NCBI RefSeq assembly: GCF_900100275.1
Contig: NZ_FNET01000008.1
Coordinates: 124,001-188,000 of the forward strand
From: Lentzea albidocapillata subsp. violacea
GTDB lineage: Bacteria; Actinomycetota; Actinomycetes; Mycobacteriales; Pseudonocardiaceae
Direction: 5' to 3'
Length of the DNA stretch: 64,000 nucleotides
In this document: positions 55,031 through 64,000 of the stretch, in pieces
How the letters are laid out: each line of letters starts with the position of its first letter
Numbering within the stretch: position 1 is the first letter of the stretch
Made by a program: the position numbers and the translations under genes
The notes under the pieces: generated by a model
The model's database searches: none
What the model was told of the DNA's origin: nothing
Seen by the model: the letters and a program-made list of their open reading frames with translations, nothing else

Positions 55031-55302
55031 CGCAAGGTCGCCGCCCGCAAGGTGACCACCCACAAGAGTCGCGGCACGCAAAGGTGACCACCCGCCCGGT
55101 CGCGTATCGCAGGCCCCCCCGTCCGGTCGCACGTCGCAAGCTCGCCGCCCGCAAGGCGACCACTCCCGCCCGGTCGCGCCCCGCACACCGACCACCCGCA
55201 AGGTCGCCGCCCGCAAGGCGACCACCCGCAAGCCCGCCACCCGCAAGCCCGCCGCTCACAAGGTCGCGGCCCACTAGCCGCCCACTAGCCGCCCACTCGC
55301 CG
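55031..55302. repeat. Array of 15-bp units followed by 11-bp units
   Basis: Degenerate 15-bp units of the type CGCAAGGTCGCCGCC recur from 55031; five are contiguous at 55197-55271. The plus strand reads R/H-K-x-A/T-A/T five times and stops at TAG 55275-55277; earlier copies sit in other frames. The minus strand reads pentapeptide-like LAGG-x in the same places. Three 11-bp units (CCCACTAGCCG) follow at 55270-55302. No start codon with a ribosome site is apparent, so I treat it as a repeat, not a gene. Confidence 0.7.
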
Positions 55303-55566
55303 ACCCCGCAAGCCCACCAATCACCCACCCCACAAACAACCCACCCCCCGACTTAGCACCCCACCCACCCCCTCACCTACACTGGTCGGGTTGCCTCGGC
55401 GAGGGCGAGCTTTCCAGCTCAACGTGATCGACGCGGTGGCTCGATGCCGCGCGTGTTGAAGTCATCCGTGTGCTGCTCGCCACCGCTGGCCACCCCCCTA
55501 GCTGATCCGCTCATACTTGTGCACCGCCCCGACGTACAAGGCCAGACTTGTAAGGAGTACCCCACC

Positions 55567-56166
55567 GTGTCCGAGGTCCGTCTCGCCGCTGAGCAGCGCA
55601 CTGAATTCGGCAAGGGCGCCGCCCGCCGTACCCGTCGCGCCGGCAAGATCCCCGCGGTGCTCTACGGCCACGGTTCCGACCCGAAGCACCTGGCCCTGCC
55701 GGCGCTCGAGTTCGCCCGTGTCGTCCGTGAGCACGGCCAGAACGCTGTCCTCACCCTCGCCCTTGACGGCGAAGCTGAGCTGGCGCTCACCAAGACCGTC
55801 ACCACGCACCCGATCAAGAACTACATCGAGCACGTCGACCTGCTGCTCGTGAAGCGCGGCGAGAAGGTCACCGTCGAGGTGCCGCTGGTCATCTCGGGCG
55901 AGCCCGCTTCGGGCACGCTGCTGACGCAGGACCTCAGCACGATCCAGATCGAGTCCGACGCCATGAACATCCCGGAGCAGATCGAGCTGTCGATCGCCGG
56001 GGTCACCGCGGGCACGCAGATCCACGCCAGCGACCTGATCCTGCCGGCCGGTGCCGTGCTGATCACCGACGCCGACGCGCTCGTCGTCGCCGTGAACGAG
56101 GCGCCGTCCGCGGCGCAGCTCGAGGGTGACGAGGCCGCTCCGGCCGAGGCCACCGAGGAAAGCTGA
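55567..56166 (+). CDS. rplY: 50S ribosomal protein L25/general stress protein Ctc
   Basis: A 199-residue L25 of the long (Ctc) type. The N-terminal 5S rRNA-binding domain has EQRTEFGKGAARRTRRAGKIPAVLYGHGSDPKHLAL and THPIKNYIEHVDLLLVKRGEKVTVEVPL. The C-terminal beta domain contains SGTLLTQDLSTIQIESDAMNIPEQIELSIAGVTAGTQI. GTG at 55567 has AAGGAG nine bases upstream. It binds 5S rRNA in the central protuberance. The usual neighbour pth follows after one inserted gene. Confidence 0.95.
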   Translation: MSEVRLAAEQRTEFGKGAARRTRRAGKIPAVLYGHGSDPKHLALPALEFARVVREHGQNAVLTLALDGEAELALTKTVTTHPIKNYIEHVDLLLVKRGEKVTVEVPLVISGEPASGTLLTQDLSTIQIESDAMNIPEQIELSIAGVTAGTQIHASDLILPAGAVLITDADALVVAVNEAPSAAQLEGDEAAPAEATEES

Positions 56167-56228
56167 GCCCCATCACGTCGGGCCGAAACGACGGCGCGTC
56201 ACCTCCTCACAAGGGGGGCGGCGCGCCG

Positions 56229-56735
56229 TTGCCGTACCTGCGGCCCGCGGACGTCCGGTCGAAGACCTTCCGCCGCAAGCGGCAGGGTTACGACCCGGAC
56301 CAGGTGAACGAGTTCCTGCAGATCATCGCCGACGCCCTGGCAGGTCGTCTCCGCCTCAACCCGGACCACGTGCGCACCGTCAGGTTCGCCACGGTCCCGA
56401 ACGGCTACGACCCGCTCAGCGTCGACGGCGTCCTGCATCTGCTGGAGTTCCAGGTCCGCAACGGCATCGTGCCGCCGACGGGCCTGAGCACCGGCGAGGA
56501 CCTGCGCGCACGCAAGCTCCCCAAGTCCAGCACCGGTTACGATCGTGCCGAAGTCGACGCCTTCGTCATCCGTGCCGCGGCCAACCTGGACGGCCGGGGT
56601 GCCATGACCTCCACGGAGGTCCGCAACACCCGGTTCAGCACCACGTCCGGCCTGCTGGGCAAGGGGTACCAGGTGCAGGCCGTGGACACGTTGCTGGACG
56701 ATCTCGAGCAGGAGTTGCGGTTCCGTGGACGCTGA
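56229..56735 (+). CDS. Small protein of DivIVA-like repeats
   Basis: A 168-residue protein with four short units carrying the GYD-x-x-x-V-(D/N)-x-(F/L) pattern of DivIVA N-terminal domains: FRRKRQGYDPDQVNEFLQI, FATVPNGYDPLSVDGVLHLLE, SSTGYDRAEVDAFVIRA, LGKGYQVQAVDTLLDD. True DivIVA has one such domain followed by a long coiled coil, which is absent. It overlaps pth by 11 bases and is thus part of the rplY-pth operon. The start is a TTG (56229); function is unknown. The 59007 protein has the same build. Confidence 0.7.
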   Translation: MPYLRPADVRSKTFRRKRQGYDPDQVNEFLQIIADALAGRLRLNPDHVRTVRFATVPNGYDPLSVDGVLHLLEFQVRNGIVPPTGLSTGEDLRARKLPKSSTGYDRAEVDAFVIRAAANLDGRGAMTSTEVRNTRFSTTSGLLGKGYQVQAVDTLLDDLEQELRFRGR

Positions 56736-57288
56736 CCTCGCCCTCATCGTCGGGCTGGGCAACCCAGGCCCCCGGTACGAGGGCAACCGTCACAACATCG
56801 GCTTCCTGGTCCTCGACGAACTGGCCGCCCGCGTCGGCGGCAAGTTCAAGGCCCACAAGTCAGGCGCCGAGATCGTCGAGGGCAGGCTGAGCGGCCACCG
56901 GGTCGTGCTCGCCAAGCCGCGCAGCTTCATGAACCTCTCCGGCGGCCCCGTCGCGAGCGCCGTGAAGTTCTTCAAGCCCACCACCATCGTCGTGATCCAC
57001 GACGAGCTGGACCTCCCGTTCGCCGCCATCCGCATGAAGCTCGGCGGCGGCGACAACGGCCACAACGGACTCCGCTCCATCACGAAGTCCCTGGGCACCA
57101 AGGACTACCACCGCGTCCGCTTCGGCGTGGACCGTCCGTCCGGCCGCCAGGACCCGGCCGACTACGTCCTGAAGGACTTCTCGACCGTCGAGCGCAAGCA
57201 GCTCGCACTGGAGATCGACCGGGCGGCGGACGCGGCCGAGGCCCTCGTGACCAAGGGCCTCGAAGCCGCGCAGAACAGCTTCCACTGA
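56725..57288 (+). CDS. pth: Peptidyl-tRNA hydrolase
   Basis: A 187-residue Pth. LIVGLGNPGPRYEGNRHNIGF contains the catalytic His, FMNLSGGPVASAVKFF the substrate Asn, VIHDELDLPFAAIRMKLGGGDNGHNGLRSI the catalytic Asp and the second conserved Asn/His. GVDRPSGRQDPADYVLKDFS closes the fold. It releases peptides from prematurely dropped peptidyl-tRNA. GTG start at 56725 overlaps the DivIVA-repeat gene. It is convergent with the acyl ligase, 4 bases apart. Confidence 0.97.
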   Translation: MDADLALIVGLGNPGPRYEGNRHNIGFLVLDELAARVGGKFKAHKSGAEIVEGRLSGHRVVLAKPRSFMNLSGGPVASAVKFFKPTTIVVIHDELDLPFAAIRMKLGGGDNGHNGLRSITKSLGTKDYHRVRFGVDRPSGRQDPADYVLKDFSTVERKQLALEIDRAADAAEALVTKGLEAAQNSFH

Positions 57289-57292
57289 GCAG

Positions 57293-58906
57293 CTACACCA
57301 GAGCGGCCGCCGCCGACCGCCTGAGCTTGCCGGACGGCGTCTTCGGCAGCGTCCCCGGCGGCTGCACCACCACCGCGAACGGCCGCAGCCCCACGGCGTC
57401 CACCACCCGAGCCGTGACCTGCTTGGCCAGATCCTTCTCGGCCTCGGCGTCCCCGGCCCGCTTCGACTCCACCACGACGGCGAACCGTTCGCGCTGCGTC
57501 CCGGCGTCCAGTCGCACGGCGACGGCGTTGCCGGCGCGCACCCCGTCCACCGAGCAGGCGGCACGCTCCACATCGGTCGGATAGATGTTCCGGCCGCCCA
57601 TGATGATGACGTCCTTGCGGCGCCCGCAGACGACCACCTGGCCGTCCTCCACCACGTACCCCAGGTCCCCGGTGGACAGCCACCCTTCGGCGTCCTGTGT
57701 CGCCAGTGGACCGTTCACGGTCAGGTAGCCGGGGGTGACGGCCTCGCCGCGGATCTGGAGCTCACCGACGTCCCGGACGCCCAGCACCTCACCGGAGTCG
57801 GACACCACCCGCAGTTCCAGCCCCGGCAACGGCGGCCCCAGCAACGGGAACGCACGCCCGTCCGGTGCGGGCACGGCCTTCTTGTCCGCCTCCACCGCGT
57901 CGGCGTCCACCACGTCCACCGACAGTCCGGTGAACAGAGGCGCGAAAGCCACACCCAGGGTGGTCTCCGCCATGCCGTAGGCCGCGAGGATCGACTCCGG
58001 CCGCAGCCCGAACCGCTCCCCGGCGTCCACGAACGACCGCACGGCCGCCGGGTCGATCGGCTCGGCGCCGTTCAGCGCCAGCCTCAACGAGGACAGGTCG
58101 AAGGAATCGGACGAGGAAGCGAGCCGGCGCGCCACGATCGCGTAGGCGAAGTTCGGCGCGGCCGTGATCGTGCCGCGGTGCCGGGTGATCAGGTCGGCCC
58201 ACAACGTCGGGCGGGACAGGAAGTCGACGGGTGTGACCTTCACCAGTTCCAGACCGAACAGCATCGGGACGGTCAGGAACCCGACCATGCCCATGTCGTG
58301 GAACAGCGGCAGCCACGAAACCATGACGTCAGAGGCGGGATCCAGCGCCGCCGCGACGCGCATGCCCTCGGCGTTCGACATGAGATTGCGGTGCGTGATG
58401 CGCACCGCCTTCGGATCGGCGGTCGATCCACTCGTCAACTGCAGCAGTGCCGTGGCATCCTCGGGGGTGGGAACAGGAGCAGCGATCGGTTCCGCATCGA
58501 GTTCGGAGAGCAGTCTGTAGGGCACTCCGTGCTGGTCAAGGACGGCAGCCAGAGCATCGAACGGGCTGCCGAGCAGGACCAGATGCGAATCGATCATGGC
58601 AAGCACCCGCAGCGTGTCCTCGGCCCACTCGGCCAGGTCGGTGCGTGGTGTGGGTTGATGCAACATCGTGACGCTGCCACCACACAGCCATGCGGCCTGC
58701 ACGGCTGGGGCGATCACGGCTGGTTCGGCGGCGAGCACGGCGATCGCGGTGCCCGGCGCCACGTCGAGCGCACCGGCCATCCGCCGGGCGCGTTCGTGCA
58801 CCTCGGCCCAGGTCCGGCGGACCGGCACGGCGGGTTCACCCGTCGTCATGCCCCTGTCCCCGCCGCTGGTGGCCGTCGCCAGCATCACATCCACGAACTG
58901 ACTCAT
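57293..58906 (-). CDS. Acyl-AMP ligase / acyl-CoA synthetase (FadD type)
   Basis: A 537-residue adenylating enzyme. LLQLTSGSTADPKAVRITHRN is the P-loop (A3), YGMAETTLGVAF the A5 motif, GWLSTGDLGYVVEDGQVVVCGR the A7 motif, DVIIMGGRNIYPTDVERA the A8 hinge, and LPKTPSGKLRR the A10 Lys. WLPLFHDMGMVGFLTVPMLFG is typical of the FAAL/long-chain group. No acyl carrier protein or polyketide synthase is next to it, so its partner is unknown; it could activate a fatty acid for either CoA or a carrier protein. Confidence 0.88.
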   Translation of the reverse strand: MSQFVDVMLATATSGGDRGMTTGEPAVPVRRTWAEVHERARRMAGALDVAPGTAIAVLAAEPAVIAPAVQAAWLCGGSVTMLHQPTPRTDLAEWAEDTLRVLAMIDSHLVLLGSPFDALAAVLDQHGVPYRLLSELDAEPIAAPVPTPEDATALLQLTSGSTADPKAVRITHRNLMSNAEGMRVAAALDPASDVMVSWLPLFHDMGMVGFLTVPMLFGLELVKVTPVDFLSRPTLWADLITRHRGTITAAPNFAYAIVARRLASSSDSFDLSSLRLALNGAEPIDPAAVRSFVDAGERFGLRPESILAAYGMAETTLGVAFAPLFTGLSVDVVDADAVEADKKAVPAPDGRAFPLLGPPLPGLELRVVSDSGEVLGVRDVGELQIRGEAVTPGYLTVNGPLATQDAEGWLSTGDLGYVVEDGQVVVCGRRKDVIIMGGRNIYPTDVERAACSVDGVRAGNAVAVRLDAGTQRERFAVVVESKRAGDAEAEKDLAKQVTARVVDAVGLRPFAVVVQPPGTLPKTPSGKLRRSAAAALV

Positions 58907-59006
58907 GTTCGCGATCGTAGTGGCGCCGTTTGGTCCATCAGGGCGAAACGTTATGCCACATGAAACGCGATACTCCCCAGTACAGGTACGCAGGAGGAGG
59001 TCATTG

Positions 59007-60320
59007 GTGGATCGGGGCGGCCCCGGAGCGCAACATCGTCTACCCGCGCATCCGGCACCTCTGCTCTCCGCGCAGGACGTGGCCCTGGTCGCGTTCCACC
59101 GTCCCCCGCAAGGTCAGCGCGGGTACGACGCGGCTGAGGTGGACGCGTTCCTCGACCGGGTCGAGGGCACCATGAAGAGCAAGGACATCCTCACGCGCGA
59201 AGACGTGCTCAACGTCAAGTTCAGCACCGCGACCCGGGACCCGGGCTACGACGTGAACGAGGTCAACGTCTTCATGGAACTCGTGGCGGACACACTGCGG
59301 TCCACTCCGCAACGCCGGCAGGCCTCAGCGCCCGCCCAGGGCGCGCACGCCACGTCGCAGGCGATGAGACCCGCGGTGCGGTTGTCGCCCGACGACGTGG
59401 CCGCTGTGCGCTTCCACAAGCCGAGACCGGGGACCCGCGGCTACCACGAGGGACAGATCGACGCGTTCCTCGACCGCATCGAGCAGACCCTGCGCGGCAG
59501 GGACAACCTGACCGCACAACAGGTGCAGGACGCCGTGTTCGGCGAGACCGCGCCCGGCACGTTCGGCTACGACGAGGAAGACGTCGACACGTTCCTCGAC
59601 CTCGTGGTGCTGATGTTCGAGACCGCGCCACCGCCCCGCAACCCCGGCCCCCCGACGACGCAGCTCCCGCAGCAGCAGCAACGGCCGCAGCAGCGTCAGC
59701 CGGATCCGAAGCCGCAGCAACGCACTCAGCAGCCGCCCCAGCAGCTTCCGCCCGCCCAGCAGCCCGCGCTGCAGAAGGCCATCGACTCGCCGAAGCTCAC
59801 CGCGGCGGACATCCGCAACATCGCGTTCCACCGCCCTCCCCGCGGCCGCCGCGGCTACCAGGAGTCCCAGGTGGACGCGTTCCTCGACCGCATCGAGGCG
59901 ACGCTGCTCGGCCAGGACAACCTGACCGCGAAGGACGTCCGCGACATCAGGTTCTCCCGTCCGTTGATCGGCCGGCGCGGCTACGACGAGACCGAGGTGG
60001 ACGGGTTCCTCGGCCAGATCGAGCAGCAGCTCTCCGGACCGGTGCGCAGCAGCATGCCGTCGGTCAAGTCGTGGAAGGACCTGCGCCAGCTGCGGATCCC
60101 GCAGGCGGCGTCCGGGCAGCGCGGCTACCGCACCGCGCAGGTCGACCGGATGCTGGAGGAGATCGGCGTCGCGCTCGACGGCATGCTCGGGGCGACCGCC
60201 GAGGAGGTCATGAAGGCGCGCTTCAGCTACGCGCTGCTCTCCGGCCAGGGCTACGACACGTCGTTCATCGACGAGCTGCTGCCCCTGCTCGCCGCCGAAC
60301 TACGCCGCAAGGGCAAGTAG
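59007..60320 (+). CDS. Protein of tandem DivIVA-like repeats
   Basis: About 437 residues from GTG 59007, which has a strong AGGAGGAGG six bases upstream. At least seven units carry F-x(n)-GY-(D/H/Q/R)-x-x-(E/Q/S)-(V/I)-(D/N)-x-F-(L/M)-(D/E): RPPQGQRGYDAAEVDAFLDRVE, RDPGYDVNEVNVFMELV, RPGTRGYHEGQIDAFLDRIE, APGTFGYDEEDVDTFLDLV, PRGRRGYQESQVDAFLDRIE, LIGRRGYDETEVDGFLGQIE, and SGQRGYRTAQVDRMLEEI. A Gln/Pro-rich linker (~residues 220-250) splits them. No membrane segment or enzyme motif is visible. DivIVA domains bind curved membrane at the pole and septum in actinobacteria, so a multivalent version is plausible but unproven. Confidence 0.75.
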   Translation: MDRGGPGAQHRLPAHPAPLLSAQDVALVAFHRPPQGQRGYDAAEVDAFLDRVEGTMKSKDILTREDVLNVKFSTATRDPGYDVNEVNVFMELVADTLRSTPQRRQASAPAQGAHATSQAMRPAVRLSPDDVAAVRFHKPRPGTRGYHEGQIDAFLDRIEQTLRGRDNLTAQQVQDAVFGETAPGTFGYDEEDVDTFLDLVVLMFETAPPPRNPGPPTTQLPQQQQRPQQRQPDPKPQQRTQQPPQQLPPAQQPALQKAIDSPKLTAADIRNIAFHRPPRGRRGYQESQVDAFLDRIEATLLGQDNLTAKDVRDIRFSRPLIGRRGYDETEVDGFLGQIEQQLSGPVRSSMPSVKSWKDLRQLRIPQAASGQRGYRTAQVDRMLEEIGVALDGMLGATAEEVMKARFSYALLSGQGYDTSFIDELLPLLAAELRRKGK

Positions 60321-60326
60321 ACGCCG

Positions 60327-62096
<1,770 letters not shown>

Positions 62097-62160
62097 CAAA
62101 ACCTCACGACTAGTAAGAAACTGCCCGATGCAGGCTACCCAGCGGGACCGAAGCCCTCGG

Positions 62161-63126
62161 TCACGCGTGTACCTCGGGCGGCGTCGGCTTGGGCTCTTCA
62201 GTCGCGATCACCCGCGCTCCGGGCACCGGTCCGTGCGCCACGCGCACCGTCCGGCACACGCCCGCACCGGCAAGCTCCGCGGCCACGCGGACCGCCGCGT
62301 CGCCGTCCTCGCACAGGAACGCCGTCGTGGGGCCGGAACCGGACACGATGCCGGCCAGCGCGCCCGCGTCGACACCCGCGCGGAGCGTCCGGCGCAGGTT
62401 CGGGCGCAGCGAGACCGCGGCGGCCTGCAGGTCGTTGCCCAGCAGCAGGGCGAGTTGCCTCGGGTCACCGGAGGACAGACCCTCCAGCACCGCCTCGACC
62501 GCGCCGACGCGCGGCGGGTCTCCGTCCGCGCGCAGGCGGTCCAGCTCGTCGAAGACGTCCGGAGTGGACAGTCCGCGGCGGTCGAACGCCAGCACCCAGT
62601 GGAACTGGTGGCGGCCCAGCACGGGCACGATCCGCTCGCCGCGGCCGGTGCCCAGGGCGGTGCTGCCGTAGAGGGCGAAGGGGACGTCCGCGCCGAGCTT
62701 CCCGGCCAGCGCGGCCAGTTCGTCGCGGCTGATGTCCAGGCGCCACAAGGACGACAGGCCGACCAGCGCCGCCGCCGCGTCCGCGCTGCCGCCCGCCATG
62801 CCGCCCGCGACGGGGATGGCCTTGCGGATGACGACGCGGACCTTGGGGTCGTCCGCGTCCTTGCCGACGTGCGTGGCGAGCAGCTGGACCGCACGCCAGG
62901 CGAGGTTCGAGGCTCCGGTGGGCACCTGGTCGGCGCCCTCGCCGTGGACCTCGACGCCTGGCTCGTCGGCGACCGCGACCGTGACCTCGTCGACCAGCGA
63001 CAGCGCCTGGAAGATCGTCACCAGGTCGTGGTAACCGTCCGGGCGCACGTCACCTACGGCCAGGTGCAGGTTGACCTTGGCCGGGACGCGAACTGTGACC
63101 GGGGGAGGAACGACTGCGAGCACCAT
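62161..63126 (-). CDS. ispE: 4-diphosphocytidyl-2-C-methyl-D-erythritol kinase
   Basis: A 321-residue GHMP kinase. [26 protein letters not shown] is motif 1, with the CDP-ME-binding Lys and Asn. [21 protein letters not shown] is motif 2, the phosphate-binding loop, and [19 protein letters not shown] is motif 3. It phosphorylates CDP-ME in the MEP isoprenoid pathway. It lies upstream of the ABC-F gene, a common actinobacterial pair (usually with ksgA further upstream, not seen here). Confidence 0.95.
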   Translation of the reverse strand: MVLAVVPPPVTVRVPAKVNLHLAVGDVRPDGYHDLVTIFQALSLVDEVTVAVADEPGVEVHGEGADQVPTGASNLAWRAVQLLATHVGKDADDPKVRVVIRKAIPVAGGMAGGSADAAAALVGLSSLWRLDISRDELAALAGKLGADVPFALYGSTALGTGRGERIVPVLGRHQFHWVLAFDRRGLSTPDVFDELDRLRADGDPPRVGAVEAVLEGLSSGDPRQLALLLGNDLQAAAVSLRPNLRRTLRAGVDAGALAGIVSGSGPTTAFLCEDGDAAVRVAAELAGAGVCRTVRVAHGPVPGARVIATEEPKPTPPEVHA

Positions 63127-63163
63127 GTCAGCGTACGGGCGTTCTGGGGTCCCGGACTCCTCC

Positions 63164-63190
63164 CCCGGTCACTGTCGCGGTCAGACCGGG
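63164..63190 (-). terminator. Hairpin at the end of the MetQ-type gene
   Basis: CCCGGTC (63164-63170) and GACCGGG (63184-63190) form a 7-bp GC stem with a 13-base loop. It overlaps the stop codon of the lipoprotein gene at 63181 and precedes ispE, so it may separate the two transcripts. Confidence 0.5.
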
Positions 63191-63978
63191 ATGACCGAGC
63201 CGTTGAAGTTCTGCTTGATGTAGTCCTTGACCTGCTGCGATCCGAGCAGTTCCGCCAGGTCGCGGACGCGCTTGTCGTCCTTGAGCTCGGTGCGGGTGAC
63301 CAGGCCGTTCGCGTTGGGGTTGCCCTCGGCCTTCTCCAGCGCGAGCGAGTCGGTGGCCGGCTTGAGGCCCGCGTCGATGGCGTAGTTGCCGTTGATCACG
63401 GACGCGTCGGTGTCCTCCAGCGACCTGGGCAGCTGGGCGGCCTCCAGGGGCACGAACTGCAGGTTCCTGGGGTTCTCCGCGAGGTCGCGCACGGTCGGCT
63501 GGTCGACGGCCTCGAGCTTGATCAGGCCGCCTGCCTCCAGCAGCTTCAGGCCGCGCGCCTCGTTGGTGGCGTCGTTGGCCACCGCGATCTTGGCCCCGTT
63601 CGGGAGCTCGTCGAGCTTCTTGACCTTCTTCGAGTACAGACCGAGCGGCTCGACGTGGACCGGCTGCACCCACTCGACCTTGGCGCCGCTCTCGTTGGTG
63701 AACGTCTCCAGGTACGGGACGGTCTGGAAGTAGTTGGCGTCGAGCGACCCGTCGACCAGCGCCGTGTTCGGCTGCACGTAGTCGGTGAACTCGACGACCT
63801 CGATCTTCAGACCCTTCGACGCGGCGAGGTTGTCGGCCACGTACTTGAGGATCTGGGCGTGCGGGACCGGCGAGACGCCGACCTTCAGCGTGTCGGACGC
63901 GCTGCCACCAGACGAGCAAGCGGACAGAGCGGTCAAACCGGTCAAAGCAACTGCGATCAGGGCAGCACGAATACGCAT
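63181..63978 (-). CDS. metQ: MetQ/NlpA-family substrate-binding lipoprotein
   Basis: A 265-residue lipoprotein: MRIRAALIAVALTGLTALSA then CSSGG gives the lipidated Cys. LKVGVSPVPHAQILKYVADNLAASKGLKIEVVEF, NTALVDGSLDANYFQTVPYLETF and IAVANDATNEARGLKLLEAGGLIKL match D-methionine/NlpA binding proteins. ANYFQ and NDATNEARGL contact the methionine. The MetN ATPase and MetI permease are expected upstream, beyond base 64000, because metQ is usually the last gene. AAAGGA lies six bases before the ATG. Confidence 0.9.
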   Translation of the reverse strand: MRIRAALIAVALTGLTALSACSSGGSASDTLKVGVSPVPHAQILKYVADNLAASKGLKIEVVEFTDYVQPNTALVDGSLDANYFQTVPYLETFTNESGAKVEWVQPVHVEPLGLYSKKVKKLDELPNGAKIAVANDATNEARGLKLLEAGGLIKLEAVDQPTVRDLAENPRNLQFVPLEAAQLPRSLEDTDASVINGNYAIDAGLKPATDSLALEKAEGNPNANGLVTRTELKDDKRVRDLAELLGSQQVKDYIKQNFNGSVIPV

Positions 63979-64000
63979 GACGTTCCTTTTGAGAAATTGC

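Noticed and set aside
54720..55330. Several 60-130 codon frames on both strands after prs
   Set aside because: They traverse the palindrome and repeat array, switch frame at each repeat block and lack ribosome sites; treated as repeats.

Overview
The window is chromosomal DNA of a high-GC Gram-positive bacterium. GC-rich third codon positions, GTG/TTG starts, 4-base start/stop overlaps, a WhiJ-type DUF5753/DUF397 regulator pair, an AfsR/SARP regulator, and the local order glmU-prs-rplY-pth and mazG-SurA lipoprotein-mfd all point to an actinomycete. Pseudonocardiaceae (Lentzea, Saccharothrix, Amycolatopsis or relatives) is the best guess; this is inference, since no 16S gene is present.

Layout. 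1-2.1 kb: a truncated secreted SGNH hydrolase and an IMPase-like/SDR pair. 2.1-5 kb: an accessory patch with a solitary MrcB_N-DUF3883 protein, an unusual class I tRNA with a UAA anticodon, and an ATP-grasp enzyme coupled to a 40-residue peptide gene. 5.1-10.2 kb: type II NADH dehydrogenase and a MoxR/DUF58/DUF4129 operon. 10.2-12.2 kb: an AbiE-like two-gene module whose regulator partner carries a nuclease-like N-terminal domain. 12.3-15.4 kb: a uracil-DNA glycosylase back-to-back with an S10 peptidase/GNAT/phosphotransferase operon. 15.4-21.0 kb: a complete oligopeptide ABC importer. 21.2-27.2 kb: Ppx/GppA, decayed immunity and regulator genes, a transglycosylase with a Thr-rich tail, and the DUF501/FtsB-like/enolase housekeeping run.

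27.2-34.5 kb: P450, hydrolase, SDR, SARP and Lrp regulators, a MalY-type lyase, an EamA exporter and a TPR protein. 34.5-41.2 kb: a second transglycosylase, a Pro/Ser/Thr-rich membrane protein, a tricorn-type protease, mazG and a SurA-like lipoprotein. 41.2-50.3 kb: mfd, DUF4291, a glucose/sorbosone dehydrogenase-like lipoprotein, an IS5-family transposase remnant, and a fatty-acid desaturase/TetR operon with a perfect 22-bp palindrome upstream. 50.4-57.3 kb: tRNA-Gln, a GGDEF diguanylate cyclase, glmU, prs, a repeat-rich 0.85-kb gap, rplY and pth. 57.3-64 kb: an acyl-AMP ligase, two proteins built from DivIVA-like repeats on either side of pth, an ABC-F ATPase, ispE and a MetQ-type lipoprotein at the window edge.

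How the genes fit together. Housekeeping functions dominate: UDP-GlcNAc and PRPP supply, translation quality control, transcription-coupled repair, glycolysis and isoprenoid synthesis. Between them sit small accessory modules. The most unusual elements are the tRNA(UAA) with a short variable loop, the nuclease-like/AbiEi-like fusion, the DivIVA-repeat proteins around pth, and the palindrome plus 15-bp repeat array between prs and rplY.
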